Assembly (NCBI GenBank): GCA_001599915.1
Contig: BCIG01000001.1
Coordinates: 992,001 to 1,056,000 of the forward strand
Reading direction: 5' to 3'
Source of the DNA: Symbiotaphrina buchneri
Lineage: Eukaryota; Ascomycota; Symbiotaphrinales; Symbiotaphrinaceae
Length of the DNA: 64,000 bases
Below, in pieces: positions 1 to 10,657 of the stretch. A program made the translations under genes and the position numbers. How positions within the stretch are numbered: the first letter of the stretch is position 1; every line of letters begins with the position of its first letter. The notes under the pieces are model-generated. The model worked only from the letters and a program-made list of their open reading frames with translations. It did no database searches and had not been told where the DNA came from.

Positions 1-778
1 GGAATTGCGCCTTGGAACCGCGGGAGTCCATGTTGCGCGAAGATGTCCGCTGGGCGCTGGGGGTCTGCGGTGTTACGGCTTCTGCCTTTGGCTTGTCTGT
101 TTTCGATGGGGTCCTCGAATGGTTTGCCTCATCCCTTCGCCTCCTCCTCCGCTGCCAACCGTCCGGCGTTATTCTCTCCGAGATCACGTCGTCGTCTGCC
201 TTGTTCACGGCAGGGCTGACCGTCGCCCGCCTGCGCTCCCAGCCCTCAGCAGTCAGTCGCTCCTTTATAACTCCGCCGGAGCGAGTCTTGACATGACCAG
301 GACCCGGACGGTTATCTGCCGTATTCCCGTTTTCTACACTATTTTTGCGCCAATGGCCGTCGCTCACAACGCGCTTCTTAGGAGCACTGGTACTTCGCTG
401 CTTTCTGTCCGTAGGCCTGTCTTGATCATCGACTCGTCTCTGTCTAGGACTCCTTCCTGCTTCCTCCGATCCGGAGGTCGCTACATCGCGACTAGCACGT
501 TGTTCGGCGCCATTTTGGCCGGATGCTGCCTTTAAAGCAGCACCTTGAGCTTGCCAACTGGCTATCTTTGCCCTAACACTGCTCTCCTCACTTGTCGCAC
601 GGATGCTCTTGAGGTTTGACGCATTTCCTTCAGTTGTCCCTGCGGCGATTTCGGCGTCAACGAGGACATCCTGTGGTAGAGATGCGGTTCGGTTTTTGTA
701 AGGTGCAGGCGTCTCGCCGGGCTCATATTCTCTGCGACGAGAGGTCCGGCGCGGAGATGGAGAAGACAGGGATGGCAT
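1..778 (-). CDS. Unknown basic protein, N-terminal part, cut by window edge
   Basis: An uninterrupted frame runs from an ATG at 778 down to the left edge, giving 259 codons with no stop, so the gene continues outside the window. I do not recognise the family. The protein is rich in Arg, Ser, Pro and Glu and looks largely disordered. It opens with MPSLSSPSPRRTSRRR, then a stretch EYEPGETPAPYKNRTAS (about 17-33) that reads like a conserved linear motif, and SVRAKIASWQ at about 67-76. A related motif occurs three times: VVSDGHWRKN (137-146), IKERLTAEGWERRR (171-184) and ISERITPDGWQRRR (199-212). No signal peptide or membrane segment is visible. The absence of stops over 777 nt and the repeated motif argue that it is coding; the function is not known. 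Overlapping plus-strand frames at 5-535 and 12-296 are antisense shadows. Confidence 0.72.
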   Translation of the reverse strand, partial: MPSLSSPSPRRTSRRREYEPGETPAPYKNRTASLPQDVLVDAEIAAGTTEGNASNLKSIRATSEESSVRAKIASWQAQGAALKAASGQNGAEQRASRDVATSGSEEAGRSPRQRRVDDQDRPTDRKQRSTSAPKKRVVSDGHWRKNSVENGNTADNRPGPGHVKTRSGGVIKERLTAEGWERRRATVSPAVNKADDDVISERITPDGWQRRRRRRDEANHSRTPSKTDKPKAEAVTPQTPSAQRTSSRNMDSRGSKAQF

Positions 779-1722
779 TGAATGCTACATTTCGAATTAG
801 CCTACGGACTCCTCATGAGTGGAGATCATCTTGCACATGGAATGCACGCGGAAGAGGCGGTGTCGTGGAGCAGGAGTGAGTTACCAGAATCCCAGCGAGC
901 TACATCTGTGGTACAACCAGGCGAGCAGGTTACCAGAGTTCCTCTCTTTGGAGACTCAGGGATTCTCAGCGTGACCGGTGCCGGTCCGCCTCAAAGGACG
1001 GAGTGCAGAAGATGTTGGCGGAGAGGCACAGTGCAGCGCGAGAGAGATCCACCTGCAGCAACTCGTACGAGGGTCAATACAGGATCTCAGTAAGTGGTAC
1101 ATGCAGAGAGGGTATGTTCGTACTCGAGAGGAATGTAATCGTGGGCTAGGCCGTGATAGCAACAAGCAGCCAACCGGAGAGCTCCCTGCCCTAGCAACCG
1201 GCGATCGTCTAAGAATAGAGCGCGATCGGCACCCCAGTCAAGCGGCCTGGGACGGGCATGCGACGCAACTTGAAAGGATGAATAAATGTGCAAGTAATAC
1301 GTAGTATCAATGTGCTATGCTCAGATGCCTGCGTTGCGTCTCACCCGACCGAGAATTGTGGTGGAATAAACTGTTGTAGCTGACAGTCGCCAGGTGCCAT
1401 TGTTTATTTGTCTCGTCATTCGTGAAGTTCCCAGATCGGCCTAAGCTTCCGGATCCGAGGCGAGCCGCCGCGCTGGCCACTTGGTCTTGCTCCTTCTCCT
1501 GCACTTCCCCCCTGCTCGTTCTCCCGCTCCCAGGCTCTCAGGTTAACCTTAACTGAACGAAAGAAAGAATGCCGGATCGTTCAGCAGTGGCAGCCAGAAT
1601 ACCGGCCATACAATTATGTCACGTCTACAGGAAGCGGACTACCATTCTATAGGCTCTCTGATTCTGCTGCTCTACGTATGCCAATTCCTGCAAGTGACTA
1701 GAGCCGCCCAAGTTAAACAATC
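779..1722. other. Intergenic region upstream of the left-edge gene
   Basis: This holds the presumed promoter of the gene starting at 778 and the 3' flank of the sterol isomerase gene. Several short open frames (782-1093, 978-1304 on plus; 1307-1504 on minus) show no family resemblance, no splice-linked continuation and ordinary composition. I see no RNA gene here. Confidence 0.6.
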
Positions 1723-2621
1723 TCACGATCGCTTTTTGATTGCTGCTTCGGAGAATAAGGCGTTCGATGACTTTCCAAGCACGCTGAAAGCCTTCGCGCA
1801 GGATTTGACGCTGCTGTAGAGGAGGACTAAACGTAGAATACGGTTAGTCCAGCAGCATGAAATTCGGTAGATGAGAGGCGCACTCACTCAGAGGAATCAC
1901 AATCCAGAATGTGTTCATGAAGAAGAAGTAGCACCAAAAGTAGTATGCCTCTGGCCTGCAATACGAGATCCCACTGTACGCAAGATCCATGAGACTTGTC
2001 GCGTAGTATAACACATCGCCATATAGCTGGCCCAAGGACACGATTATCTGGAGTGGATGCCGCAAGGGGTGTTCAATCGTGATTAGATGCGCGACGACAA
2101 ACGAGAGCGGGCCCCAAGCCACCTGTTCCGAGAATCCCGTCAATCGTCGAACTACAGGGCGGGAATTAGGAGACTTACAGCAGTTATGGTCTCCATGCAA
2201 ACCACAAACGGATCAAGAGTCAAGTAGCGGGAATCGGACAGTGAGTACTCCTTCCATAATTGACCGAATACATCGGACATGCCGGCGATCCTTGCATGAT
2301 TGAACACGAAGTATCCCTCGAAGAACAGATGAATGCATCCCGCTATCAGCCCGTCAGCCAGCATACATGCCTCCCGATCTCAGGCCACTCACATAAGACA
2401 AACCAGAGAATGATTAGCTTCTCAGTGCCAGAAACATGCTGATTAAATCTCGAGACAATCAGAAGTGTGACAGCGAAGATTGCTGCACAGCCTCCTGCAA
2501 ACAGGGCCAACAACACCGGAACAGAAAATTCATTGGCGAGATATCCTACAATCTCCGCCTCAACTGGGTAGTAAGGGTGGGAGAGGCTAGTGAAGGCCGT
2601 TGAATTCACGATAGACTCCAT
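1723..2621 (-). CDS. EBP: EBP-type sterol delta8-delta7 isomerase
   Basis: Emopamil-binding-protein family enzyme, a multi-pass ER membrane protein that moves the sterol double bond from C8 to C7. Inferred exons: 2621-2393, 2342-2179, 2122-1888 and 1826-1723, joined by introns of 50, 56 and 61 nt with GTGAGT or GTAAGT donors; total 243 aa, near the family length. Conserved pieces include GCIHLFFEGYF, LWKEYSLSDSRYL, CMETITA, WGPLSF, SLGQLYGDVLYY and FFFMNTFWIVIP. The residues known to matter in human EBP are all recognisable: His and Glu in HLFFE, Glu and Thr in ETIT, and Asn and Trp in NTFW. Ascomycetes usually rely on the unrelated Erg2 isomerase, so this one may have an additional or different substrate. 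The last exon uses the TTTAG acceptor at 1827, which gives the conserved IPLILLYSSVK. Confidence 0.93.
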
Positions 2622-3109
2622 GATCGCCAGAGCTCACTTGCTAACGGTGGAATGATGCGACAGTCCTCGACTTTGGAGGATCCAGCGGACGATGCCCGAA
2701 TTGCGAACTTCCACATAAGTTCTCGGAGGAAAATTCCCGGAAAGCTGCGCTAGTCTCTGTTAGGGATCGCTTCAGGGGTTTGTGCTTGCGATGCGCAGCG
2801 CACGCGTGCTCACGTGAGAGATCCAAGCTCAAGATTCAGGGGCAAGGGGCACGGTGCATCGTGTGGCAGGTAATTTATTGCTATTGCCAAGCGTCCGTAT
2901 ACTTCGATTATTTCGCGAACAAAGGAGTGTGACAACCTAGGACCACGAATGGAACAGCTGTAGGTGGCTTCAAAAGATAAAATGAGAAAAACATAAGTCA
3001 GTCATATAAGGCTCGAGAAATCCCGTGCCTAGCTGCTGCAGCATCAATAGAGCCTCCCCTTGCTATCTCTGTCGTGAGCGGCTTCCATGAACACCTAGCC
3101 GTCTAAGCC
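2622..3109. other. Intergenic region
   Basis: Promoter side of the sterol isomerase gene and 3' flank of the cupredoxin gene. Only a short minus-strand frame at 2641-2832 with no recognisable content. Nothing else seen. Confidence 0.6.
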
Positions 3110-4644
3110 TCAGGCAGAAAACGATCGTCTAACCTTTCCTGGCGGGACAACAGTGTTCATCGCATTCGTCTGGAATGTTTTGAAGACGTCTTCAGCAACG
3201 TTGATAGCAAAGACCATCCCTTTATGGCAGTGGGACTTCGCTGTATTTGCACCTTGTGTACAGTAAAAGAAGCGTGGAGTGTTGGAGTCAGTGTCGACAA
3301 CGAAATCGAATGGTGCGAAGTCAGGAATATCCATCGGGTTCGCATTTTTCAGATCGCTGTCCACCGCCGTGCCAGACAGTTTTGTGCAGGGATCCGCAAG
3401 GGAGGATTCGGTCACTGAGTGATTGACAGCCCTCATGTCAAAATGGATGGTGTCTCCTTTGTTGACTCTAGGCAGAAGGTTTGGAGAGAAAGTTAAGACC
3501 GTGCCGTTGTTTTGCCCGACTTCCACCGTGTAAGTGGCAGTCGCTCCACTGCTAGTAAAGGTTGAGGTAGACATCGGCGTTGAGGCAGTGCTTACAGTAG
3601 TGGTAGTATTCCCTGAAGCGGTCGAGGAAGCCGATCCTTGGGCTTCAGCGTTTTGGAGGAACTGATCAAATTTGCCCGCGGGGTTGATAGCGAAAACCAT
3701 GCCTTGTCCACAGTGAGCAGGCGGGCCAGGTTGCTTGCAGTAGAACCAAAGCGGCTTATCTGTCGTTACTTCGAAAGGAACGACAAACAATCCAGACTGT
3801 TTCTTAGGGTTGAACTGATTCAGCCCGGTATCGAATCCGCCGTTGTATGTGCAGGGTTGATCCAATGTAGATTGAGTGGTGGAATGGTTTTTGGCGAAGA
3901 AGTTGTACTCGACTACATCGCCCACGGCAGCATTGATTTGGTTCGGAATGAACTGATTCTTGCCATTGAAGGTGCCAACCATAACAGTGTGCGTTGCGCC
4001 GGCTCCGGATGCAGTGGATGGCGGTGCGACTGTACCACCTGTGGCCGTCATGGAAGGTGGCGTAAACGGAGGGGGTGGTGGTGGGGTTGAAGATGCAGAG
4101 GTTGATAGGCTTGACGATGATGTGGAAGCTTGTCCATTGACGAAGATTATAGTCACGTCAACTATGGTCGTGCTGACAATGGTGACATCTTGATACACAA
4201 CGATAGTCTCCTTATATTGACTCGGGCTGCCGGTAGGGTACACATGAACCGTGGAGTATGGAACAGCCATCTGTCGCGAGCTTTAGTTGTAGTTCCTATC
4301 CATGATCCGGTTACACAACTCACTGTTGTCCACGTAGGAGCTCCGACTGTGATACTCGAGCCTGCCATCCAAGGGTTGGCGTATGTGCCAGGAGCCGGGC
4401 AGTATGTCGAGGTAGTAACCACGCCATAGTCGACAGAGGTCAACAAGCCATTCGACGTAGTCAAATAGGTTGACGTTGGACTAGCTGCAGAAGGGGCTGC
4501 TGTTAAGGTAACAGTCTCTGTCACAGTTGTAGCACCACCATCCGTACAGAAAACCGAGGCTTCCTGCCAATGATCAGGCACCGCGCTTGCGAGTGCTGTA
4601 AGACTGGCGAAAGCAACTGCACTGGAGAACTTCATGATGGTCAA
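3110..4644 (-). CDS. Secreted serine/threonine-rich protein with two cupredoxin domains
   Basis: Exons 4644-4324 and 4270-3110, joined in phase 0 across a 53-nt intron (GTGAGT donor, ACTAA branch, GACAG acceptor); 493 aa from the first ATG, or 490 if translation starts at MKFSSAVAFASLTALASA (ATG at 4635), which is a clear signal peptide. A Thr/Ser/Pro-rich segment (about 130-190) leads into a first cupredoxin-like domain and, after a Ser/Thr linker, a second. Each domain shows the type 1 copper ligands in order: domain one KNHS, WFYC, AHCGQGM; domain two VNHS, FFYC, SHCHKGM. This matches the fungal extracellular serine-rich cupredoxin family, thought to be cell-surface or secreted copper proteins of unsettled role. 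No GPI-type hydrophobic tail is seen; it ends KVRRSFSA. Antisense frames at 3638-4090 and 4130-4429 are shadows. Confidence 0.9.
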
Positions 4645-6389
4645 AGCAGCTTTGCAGGAAATGAGATAGAGAACAAAAGTCCGAGTATATCAAAGATCGA
4701 CGATCGTGGGGGGACTGAATAGTACCAAGAATGATAAGAATGAGACCGGTGCTTTGAGGATAAAGTAAGAACCGACAAAAGAAAGAAATTGATAGTTGAG
4801 AGAGGCGTGAAGATCTGTGAGTAGAGCTTCCTGAGCTTTATATCCTTTACGAAGGCCATGATTGACAATAAGAGAAGCCTAGTAGAGGATGCTATAATTG
4901 AATCAATGGATATCGAAGGTCAGGAGTCAGGATTAGCTGGCCTTGCATGGACGCCTCAAGTCGAGACGGAGCACAAGTAAGCCGCCATCTGCGTTGAGTT
5001 TGTGCGCCAAATTGCCCTAATTAGTGATTGGACGTGGTATACAAGTCACAGCACTTTCCTATGCTGCCAGCGATGTCTCGATGTGTGTGGTCGTTAGAAT
5101 GTAGTCAGCGCTAAAAAGAAGCATCATGTTTTGAGGCCCGCACTCTTTAGGCGCAAATCATCGTGGCTGTGTTTCACGCCCAGCCGCATATTCAAATACT
5201 AGTTGTTGCTGACGAAGCATAAGTTTCTATCTGTTTAGAGGTAAGATATTATCTCTGCCAAAGTGGTATTGCTCTTAGGTTCCGTAGCTGCCAGCCACTC
5301 AGCCCTATACTACCTTAGCAACTTTCGGGTCATCTAGTCAGGTGTCAAGAACGTCTACTGCAGCCCGGATGACCTGTACCAGGGTCTTCTTTATTTTCTT
5401 GTCGAATCAAGGGCTTTGACGCGGGATTGGCCGCGCAGCCTACCTTACTCCGCGTTGCTGAGGGCGCTGTAGTGGTATGAAGGTTTAATTGACAGTGCAT
5501 TTGTTCTGTTAGTGCATCTTCGACTAGATTATACAGCTTTTGGACCGCTGTCGTGGAGTAGTGCACCGTAGAACACCGCCGTTAGCAAGTCGACGGCCTG
5601 GTTTTGCAGGACTGTCGGCGCGGCATCGCCTCGGAAATTCGAGCTACGATGTAAACTAGGACGGACACCGTATATTCTTTGATATTTCAGCCTTGCCAAC
5701 TGTGGCTGCCTTGTCTTAGGCTCGTAGAAATTCTAGGAACGACTATACAATGCTGTAGGAGCACGGCTTAGCCATGCAATGTATGCAACAGAGCGGTCGA
5801 TGGAGACAACAACCGCAATGTCACACCCAGGTCTCATAGCTCCGGGCTCAACCATGCATTGCTGACTGCATCCTACGGAAGCCTCAGCTACCAGCTTGGA
5901 GACGGATGTCTGACACGGTCCGTAATTGACACTGTGTGGCTTGTATCTCGTATAGTGCATAATAAGCCAGACTGAAGCAGATTGTAAGCTTCGATAAGAG
6001 CAGGGCAATTGACTGAGGTGCTGTCCATACAGATGATGTAAATAACTATGCAGAGTGTCAAACACGTCTGAGAGCTGGTTATCCTAGACGCACAGAGTCA
6101 ACAAGGATCCCGATATCATGCTTGAAGCAGACCACTTACTGGAACGTCTGGGACAATTGCACTTCGTCAATTGGAGACTGACACTATAATATCAACACTG
6201 CTGAACTGGTCTTGAATCTGCGTCCAAACTAGCCGTTTTACAACACAAGCTGAGTGTACTTGGGACAGATTGTCTGTCCAATCGTCCATCAGCTCTTCCT
6301 GGGGACCTTCAGCAGTAAGCACCTAGTCTTATAATGCTGCCAGGTTGTAAGTTGTGTTTGATATCGATCCACAGCGGCTGACTGTACTT
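4645..6389. other. Long intergenic region
   Basis: About 1.7 kb between the cupredoxin gene (transcribed leftward from 4644) and the end of the histidine-phosphatase gene. Short frames at 4641-4868, 5345-5566 and 5733-6065 on the minus strand lack any family signal. No tRNA-like or repeat structure was recognised. Confidence 0.55.
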
Positions 6390-7655
6390 TCATATCCTAG
6401 AATCTCGATCTGCTGAGGGTTGTTTCCTCTTTCCCTCAACCACAACTCCAAGTCCAGTTCCAGCGTCGAGCGCCGCGCCATTATTCCCAATAGGAACAGT
6501 TGTGCTGAATGATTCATCACCCGAAAAGCGCCTGCAGAAGAGGACATAAGCAAAGAGAAGGGTAAATATAGAATTGCAAATATAGCGGGGAAGCAGTGAA
6601 CATTTTTGAACATTTCGAGGCTCTGATGATGGAGCCGCATATGGTTGAGTTTCGAACAGAAAATACATACCAGCCTCGTTCTTCCCCTCCATCAAGAAAG
6701 CTGCAATCGCCATTTAGCACGCAGTCCCATCCACCGCCGACGCCCGTGCCCCCTTTCCAGTTAATGAGCGGAATCGAGCCTACAACCGTTGCAAGGTTGC
6801 GCTCATCTTGTTCAATGTATGCCCTCGCAACCTTTCTTCTCTTAAATTTACTTAGCGAACATGTAAAAGGCTTGAAATCTTCCTCTTCCACCCTTTCTGG
6901 CATATGGCCAGTCAACACACGGCCGATCGCAAGCAACGTCGCGGCATGCGTGCAGAGTAGTATGGCCTTGGGGCCATCTGGTTCCCTGTCGACCTGATCT
7001 ATTATCCGACTGAGTGCGTACGCGGTGCGATCGTGAAGTTCGGGAATGGTCTCTCCATTGACAGATGGTATAATCGCGGGCTTGTATGTCTCAGAATACC
7101 AGGGGAAGAACTTCTTCAATACAGCAGGTTTGGCCGGCGATGGATGGTCGAAGCGAGCGGTGCCATACCATTCCCTGCGCATCAATCAGCTGTCGATGCT
7201 GGTCCTGGAGACAAGAGATGACCGACCCAGTTCCATTTTCACCTCTGACCTCTCCTATAGGCCGTCCTGCAGCTTCTAATTTTTCCACCGCCGGTGCCAC
7301 AGTCTGTAAACATCTATAGAATGGGGACGAGTATATGCGCTCCACAGGAGGGTCGAGTGTAAGGATATGGTCTGCGAGCTGCTCTGATTGTTTCACACCG
7401 TAGCCCGCAAGGGCTGGGTCCGATGGGATATTCGTGGGCGATTGCACTGTTGCACTATAGGTGCCTGTTCTGGGGTCGACTACCCAGTTCGACCGGAACT
7501 GTACATGATTTTGAGTCAGCCAGGGGAAAGCCACACGAGAGGATATTGAAGCATCCCAGATACTGAGCCGCAGAGGGAAGAGGGCTCTTAGGTAAACATG
7601 ACAGAGGAAGCATACTTACACCATGTCTTGTGACGTAAATGACCTCGAGCACCAT
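6390..7655 (-). CDS. Histidine phosphatase (phosphoglycerate mutase-like) protein, TFIIIC tau55-like
   Basis: Exons 7655-7620, 7498-7227, 7174-6671 and 6531-6390 give 317 aa; introns of 121, 52 and 139 nt. Exon 1 encodes only MVLEVIYVTRHG, so the first intron falls exactly after the catalytic RHG motif; exon 2 resumes FRSNWVVDP. Other phosphatase-fold marks are IYSSPFYRCLQT, GENGTGEWYG, the second catalytic histidine in LLCTHAATLLAIGR, and FTCSLSKFKRR. After the domain comes a C-terminal tail, WDCVLNGDCSFLDGGEER, then WRFSGDESF. This domain plus tail arrangement fits fungal proteins related to yeast Tfc7/tau55, a subunit of RNA polymerase III factor TFIIIC, but the assignment rests on my memory of the family; a plain phosphoglycerate-mutase-family enzyme is the alternative. 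Both active-site histidines are present, so catalytic activity is possible. Confidence 0.85.
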
Positions 7656-7998
7656 ACTGATTGATTGTGCATAGGAAGGGTGTACAGGATAGGTGGATTT
7701 GAATTTAATCCGCAGTGACTTGGAGCTTGACGTAGCCTCGGGGGCGACCCCTTACAGAATGACAAGGCTAGCCTTGGCGTCCAGTTTGAGCGCAGCAAAG
7801 GCAAGGTAGGTCGGGTAGGTAGACCGGTAAGTACAGCATAAGTTCCTACTTAAGGCTAAATGACATTAATCACATGGACGAGAAAGAGAGTACAAGCCAT
7901 ATCGGCAGTCAAATGCTTCTGCGCCTGGAAATGCTTTTCCATCCGATGTCGCAGAAAGGTATCTAGTTCGTTCACTAAGGTACACCAATCCCCGCCAT
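7656..7998. other. Short intergenic region
   Basis: Lies between the phosphatase start and the RPS22 end. It contains a GGTAGG-rich patch at about 7804-7832, part of a motif that recurs across the window. Otherwise nothing recognised. Confidence 0.5.
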
Positions 7999-8662
7999 CT
8001 AGTAGAAGAAACCCAGAATCTTGCCAGCATTGTGCTTCCGCCTGGCTTCCTCATGATCCATAATGCCCGATGACGTGGTGAGGACGATGAAACCGAACTG
8101 ACGCGATGGCAACAGCTTGACAACCCACTTTTCCAGGTCGTTCAAACGGACGTTGTACCGCGGCGAGATGACACCGGTCTTGTTGATGCTGGTGAAGAAT
8201 GTCAGAGTCAAAACGTGGTTTCTTGGGTCAGCGATGAGACTCACCGTCCATTGAGTTGCACAACAATCTTGCCCGAACGGTGATCGTCGATTTCCTCAAA
8301 CTCGCCAATGTAGCCTGAAATCACACCATAGTTAGCGATGTCGCGGAAGTTGTAACGCTGCGAATCATGGGAGATAGTCGAAGAAGCGTGTAGACCTCCG
8401 CCGAAGAGATCATTCTGCCGGGCACTTAAAGGGCAAAGGCCGTGGTAGGAATTTCGAGGCCATTGCCTAGTTATCAACCCGAGGAAAGGGGATCGGGAGT
8501 GGACATATAGATTGTGAGATCCAACATACCATGCTTTTGCATAACGCTGAGGAATTTGACGATGACCTTGGAGCTCGGTCTGATCAGGACTTGTCTCTTC
8601 CCAGCCTTCTCGGCGTTATTGATGGCATTAAGCGCATCGTTGAGCACGGAGGTCTTGACCAT
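7999..8662 (-). CDS. RPS22: 40S ribosomal protein uS8 (S22/S15a)
   Basis: Small-subunit ribosomal protein uS8, which binds 18S rRNA in the central domain. Exons 8662-8530, 8314-8245 and 8188-7999 give exactly 130 aa, the normal length for eukaryotic uS8. It begins [20 protein letters not shown] and contains [34 protein letters not shown], then [19 protein letters not shown] and the C-terminus KILGFFY. Introns are 215 nt (GTATGT donor, TTTCAG acceptor) and 56 nt (GTGAGT donor). The long first intron after the initial exon is typical of fungal ribosomal protein genes. It is divergent from the LysM gene, sharing a roughly 590 bp upstream region. Confidence 0.97.
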
Positions 8663-9254
8663 CTTGACGGTTGAGGAATGAGATTCTCAAGCCTTGCGCG
8701 GAATGAGGTATCTAAATATACAGAGCGAGAAGTTAGCCTTCAGCAGCCTTGAGCATAAAGAGTGCCCTCGCCGGGAGGGTTCTTCAGCCCGTTTCCGGGG
8801 GAGGAGAACGTATCAGCCTGGCCTTTAGTGGACAGGTAATTGTTCCCTCCGGCTGACAGAAGGCGCCCGCGGTGAGAGACATCATTCTTAGACACTGGAC
8901 ATACCTCTTGGAAGGGAGGAAATTCTAGGGTTGTTTGCGAAGAGAGGAGCGAGGTCAAGATGGACGGTGAACTAGTCTTGTTGCCAGAAATTAGTGGTGG
9001 GTTTTCGATCGGCGGCTCCGTTGTGCGCCAAGAACGGTAGCCCGCATAAGGAACGAGCCAACATCCAGATAAGGCTTTAGCCCTTATCTTGATAACAGGA
9101 CAGATAACAGTACCTAGCGTCATAGATACCTTATGGTCTTACTTCAAGGGTCATATCCGGAACCTCAGCCTAGCCGTCACTCTATATTCAAGCCCCTTCG
9201 CAGGCAGACCCAACCTTTGCTTATTAGCGCAGGCTTGAAGTCTGAAATACTTCC
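8663..9254. promoter_or_regulatory. Divergent promoter region between RPS22 and LysM gene
   Basis: The 592 bp between two genes transcribed away from each other must hold both promoters. A minus-strand frame at 8740-9123 has no family features and is probably chance. I cannot assign specific factor sites. Confidence 0.5.
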
Positions 9255-10225
9255 ATGGTTGCCAGTTCCACGATGGATGGGCAGTCTTGTTGTACCTGCG
9301 CGTGTCTTCTCGCAGCTCCTCCTTCATGCTATGGAGACAAGGAGCAGCCAGCAGCGTCCTCGGTCTCCTCTGCAGCCATGGGTCGGCAACTTGACTGCTG
9401 TGGACGACAGATATGTACACGATGCATAAATGTAAGATGCTCCACCGTCATCGTTTTGTGCGAACAGAAACTGAGACAGATCAGATGAACCCTCGTTTCG
9501 CGATCTATTGTCTGTTTCTGTCGTTTGGAGGAGAGGATCATCTCTAACTGCGTGAAGGTCCCTTCTGTCAAATTTCGAGCGTACCATCCTGTTTACCGCA
9601 AGGACTTCGTGACCCGCCTCCTTACTCGCCGCAATCATCAGAGCCGGCATCGCAGAGGTTGCCGCCGAGCGATGACTGTTTCCCACCACCATATTCCTCC
9701 ATAATCGGAGATCATTCTCCGTCATTTAGCACAGCGAGTACCTCGAAGGAGCCAATAGGTGGGACATCCAGCGATGAACTGGAGGACGTGCTGCACTTTG
9801 TTCATCCGGAGGATAGTCTTCCTGCATTGTCCCTGCGCTACAATGTTCCGATCCAAGTACTACGCGCCAAGAACAACTTGTATGCCGACCACCTGTTGCT
9901 TGCTCGTCGAACTATCCTTATTCCTGGCACACATTACAAGGATGGGGTATCATTAAGTCCAAGGCCACCGGAAGGGGAAGAAGAGGAGGCGCGAAAGCAG
10001 AAGATTAGAAAGTGGATGATTTCATGCAAATGCTCAGATTACGACGTCGCCCTCTTGTACCTAGAGCAGACTCGTTATGATCTTACTGACGCTGTGAAAA
10101 GATGGAAAGATGATGAGAAATGGGAGCAAGAACATCCGATGGACAAGAAGATGGGCAAATCTGCAGACAAAGTCAAGAGACCCAATGGGGCGAGTACTGG
10201 GCTAACAGGGCAGTTGCATCGATAA
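9255..10225 (+). CDS. Intracellular LysM-domain protein with Cys-rich N-terminus
   Basis: Exons 9255 (or 9273)-9431, 9485-9509 and 9558-10225; introns 53 and 48 nt. From the second ATG (9273) the protein is 283 aa. The N-terminus is a zinc-finger-like cysteine cluster: CCTCAC, LDCCGRQICTRCIN, then, after both small introns are removed, YCPFCQ. The 25-nt middle exon supplies part of this cluster and is easily missed. Next comes PQGLRDPPPYSPQ, a Pro/Ser linker, and one LysM-type repeat at about 120-165 (VLHFVHPEDSLPALSLRY followed by NVPIQVLRAKNNL and ILIPG). The tail (KWMISCKCSDYDVALLYLE onward) resembles a small helical UBA-like segment. There is no signal peptide, so this is not a secreted LysM effector but the conserved cytoplasmic or nuclear type. 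The join at 9509/9558 restores CPFC and was chosen for that reason. Confidence 0.87.
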
Positions 10226-10657
10226 CCACGCGCTCATATCCGGAGAACCTGCTCACGGAATGGCAGTACGTAGTCGTGGAGCAGACAGGTTGGCGCTGGT
10301 AGGTTGTTCCGCAGTGCTCACGGATCGAATATTTACGCCAAGGGCATGGCAATAGCATATATAGCCGTCCTGCACACCCACGTCCACCCGAAGACTGGTC
10401 TACCATGATATATTGGCCTGCAACGGAGGGACCTGTTCGCGCAGTCTACGAGCTGCTTCCACTGGATGTGGATATAGTATACCTAATGAAGTTGATCTAA
10501 TAGAGAGGCCGTCTCTTCGTCCAGTCGTGCTGTCGAATGCGAGGCGACCTCCAATCCCAATGGAGAATCACAGATGAACGGTACACAATAGACCTGCTTC
10601 TTCGGCCTCCGAAGGGACTCATTCCCGCGCTCCGCAAATAGACCGACGCCTCCTCTC
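10226..10657. other. Convergent intergenic region
   Basis: The 3' ends of the LysM and choline kinase genes face each other here. A minus frame at 10483-10671 overlaps this space but has no recognisable content. No repeats noticed. Confidence 0.5.

Noticed and set aside
5-535. Plus-strand frame of 176 codons at the left edge
   Set aside because: It is antisense to a longer stop-free minus-strand frame with repeated motifs and a clear ATG; its own sequence is low in structure and Cys/Arg/Leu rich in the way shadow frames are.
3638-4090. 150-codon plus frame
   Set aside because: Antisense to the cupredoxin exon, whose copper ligands and signal peptide leave no doubt about the coding strand.
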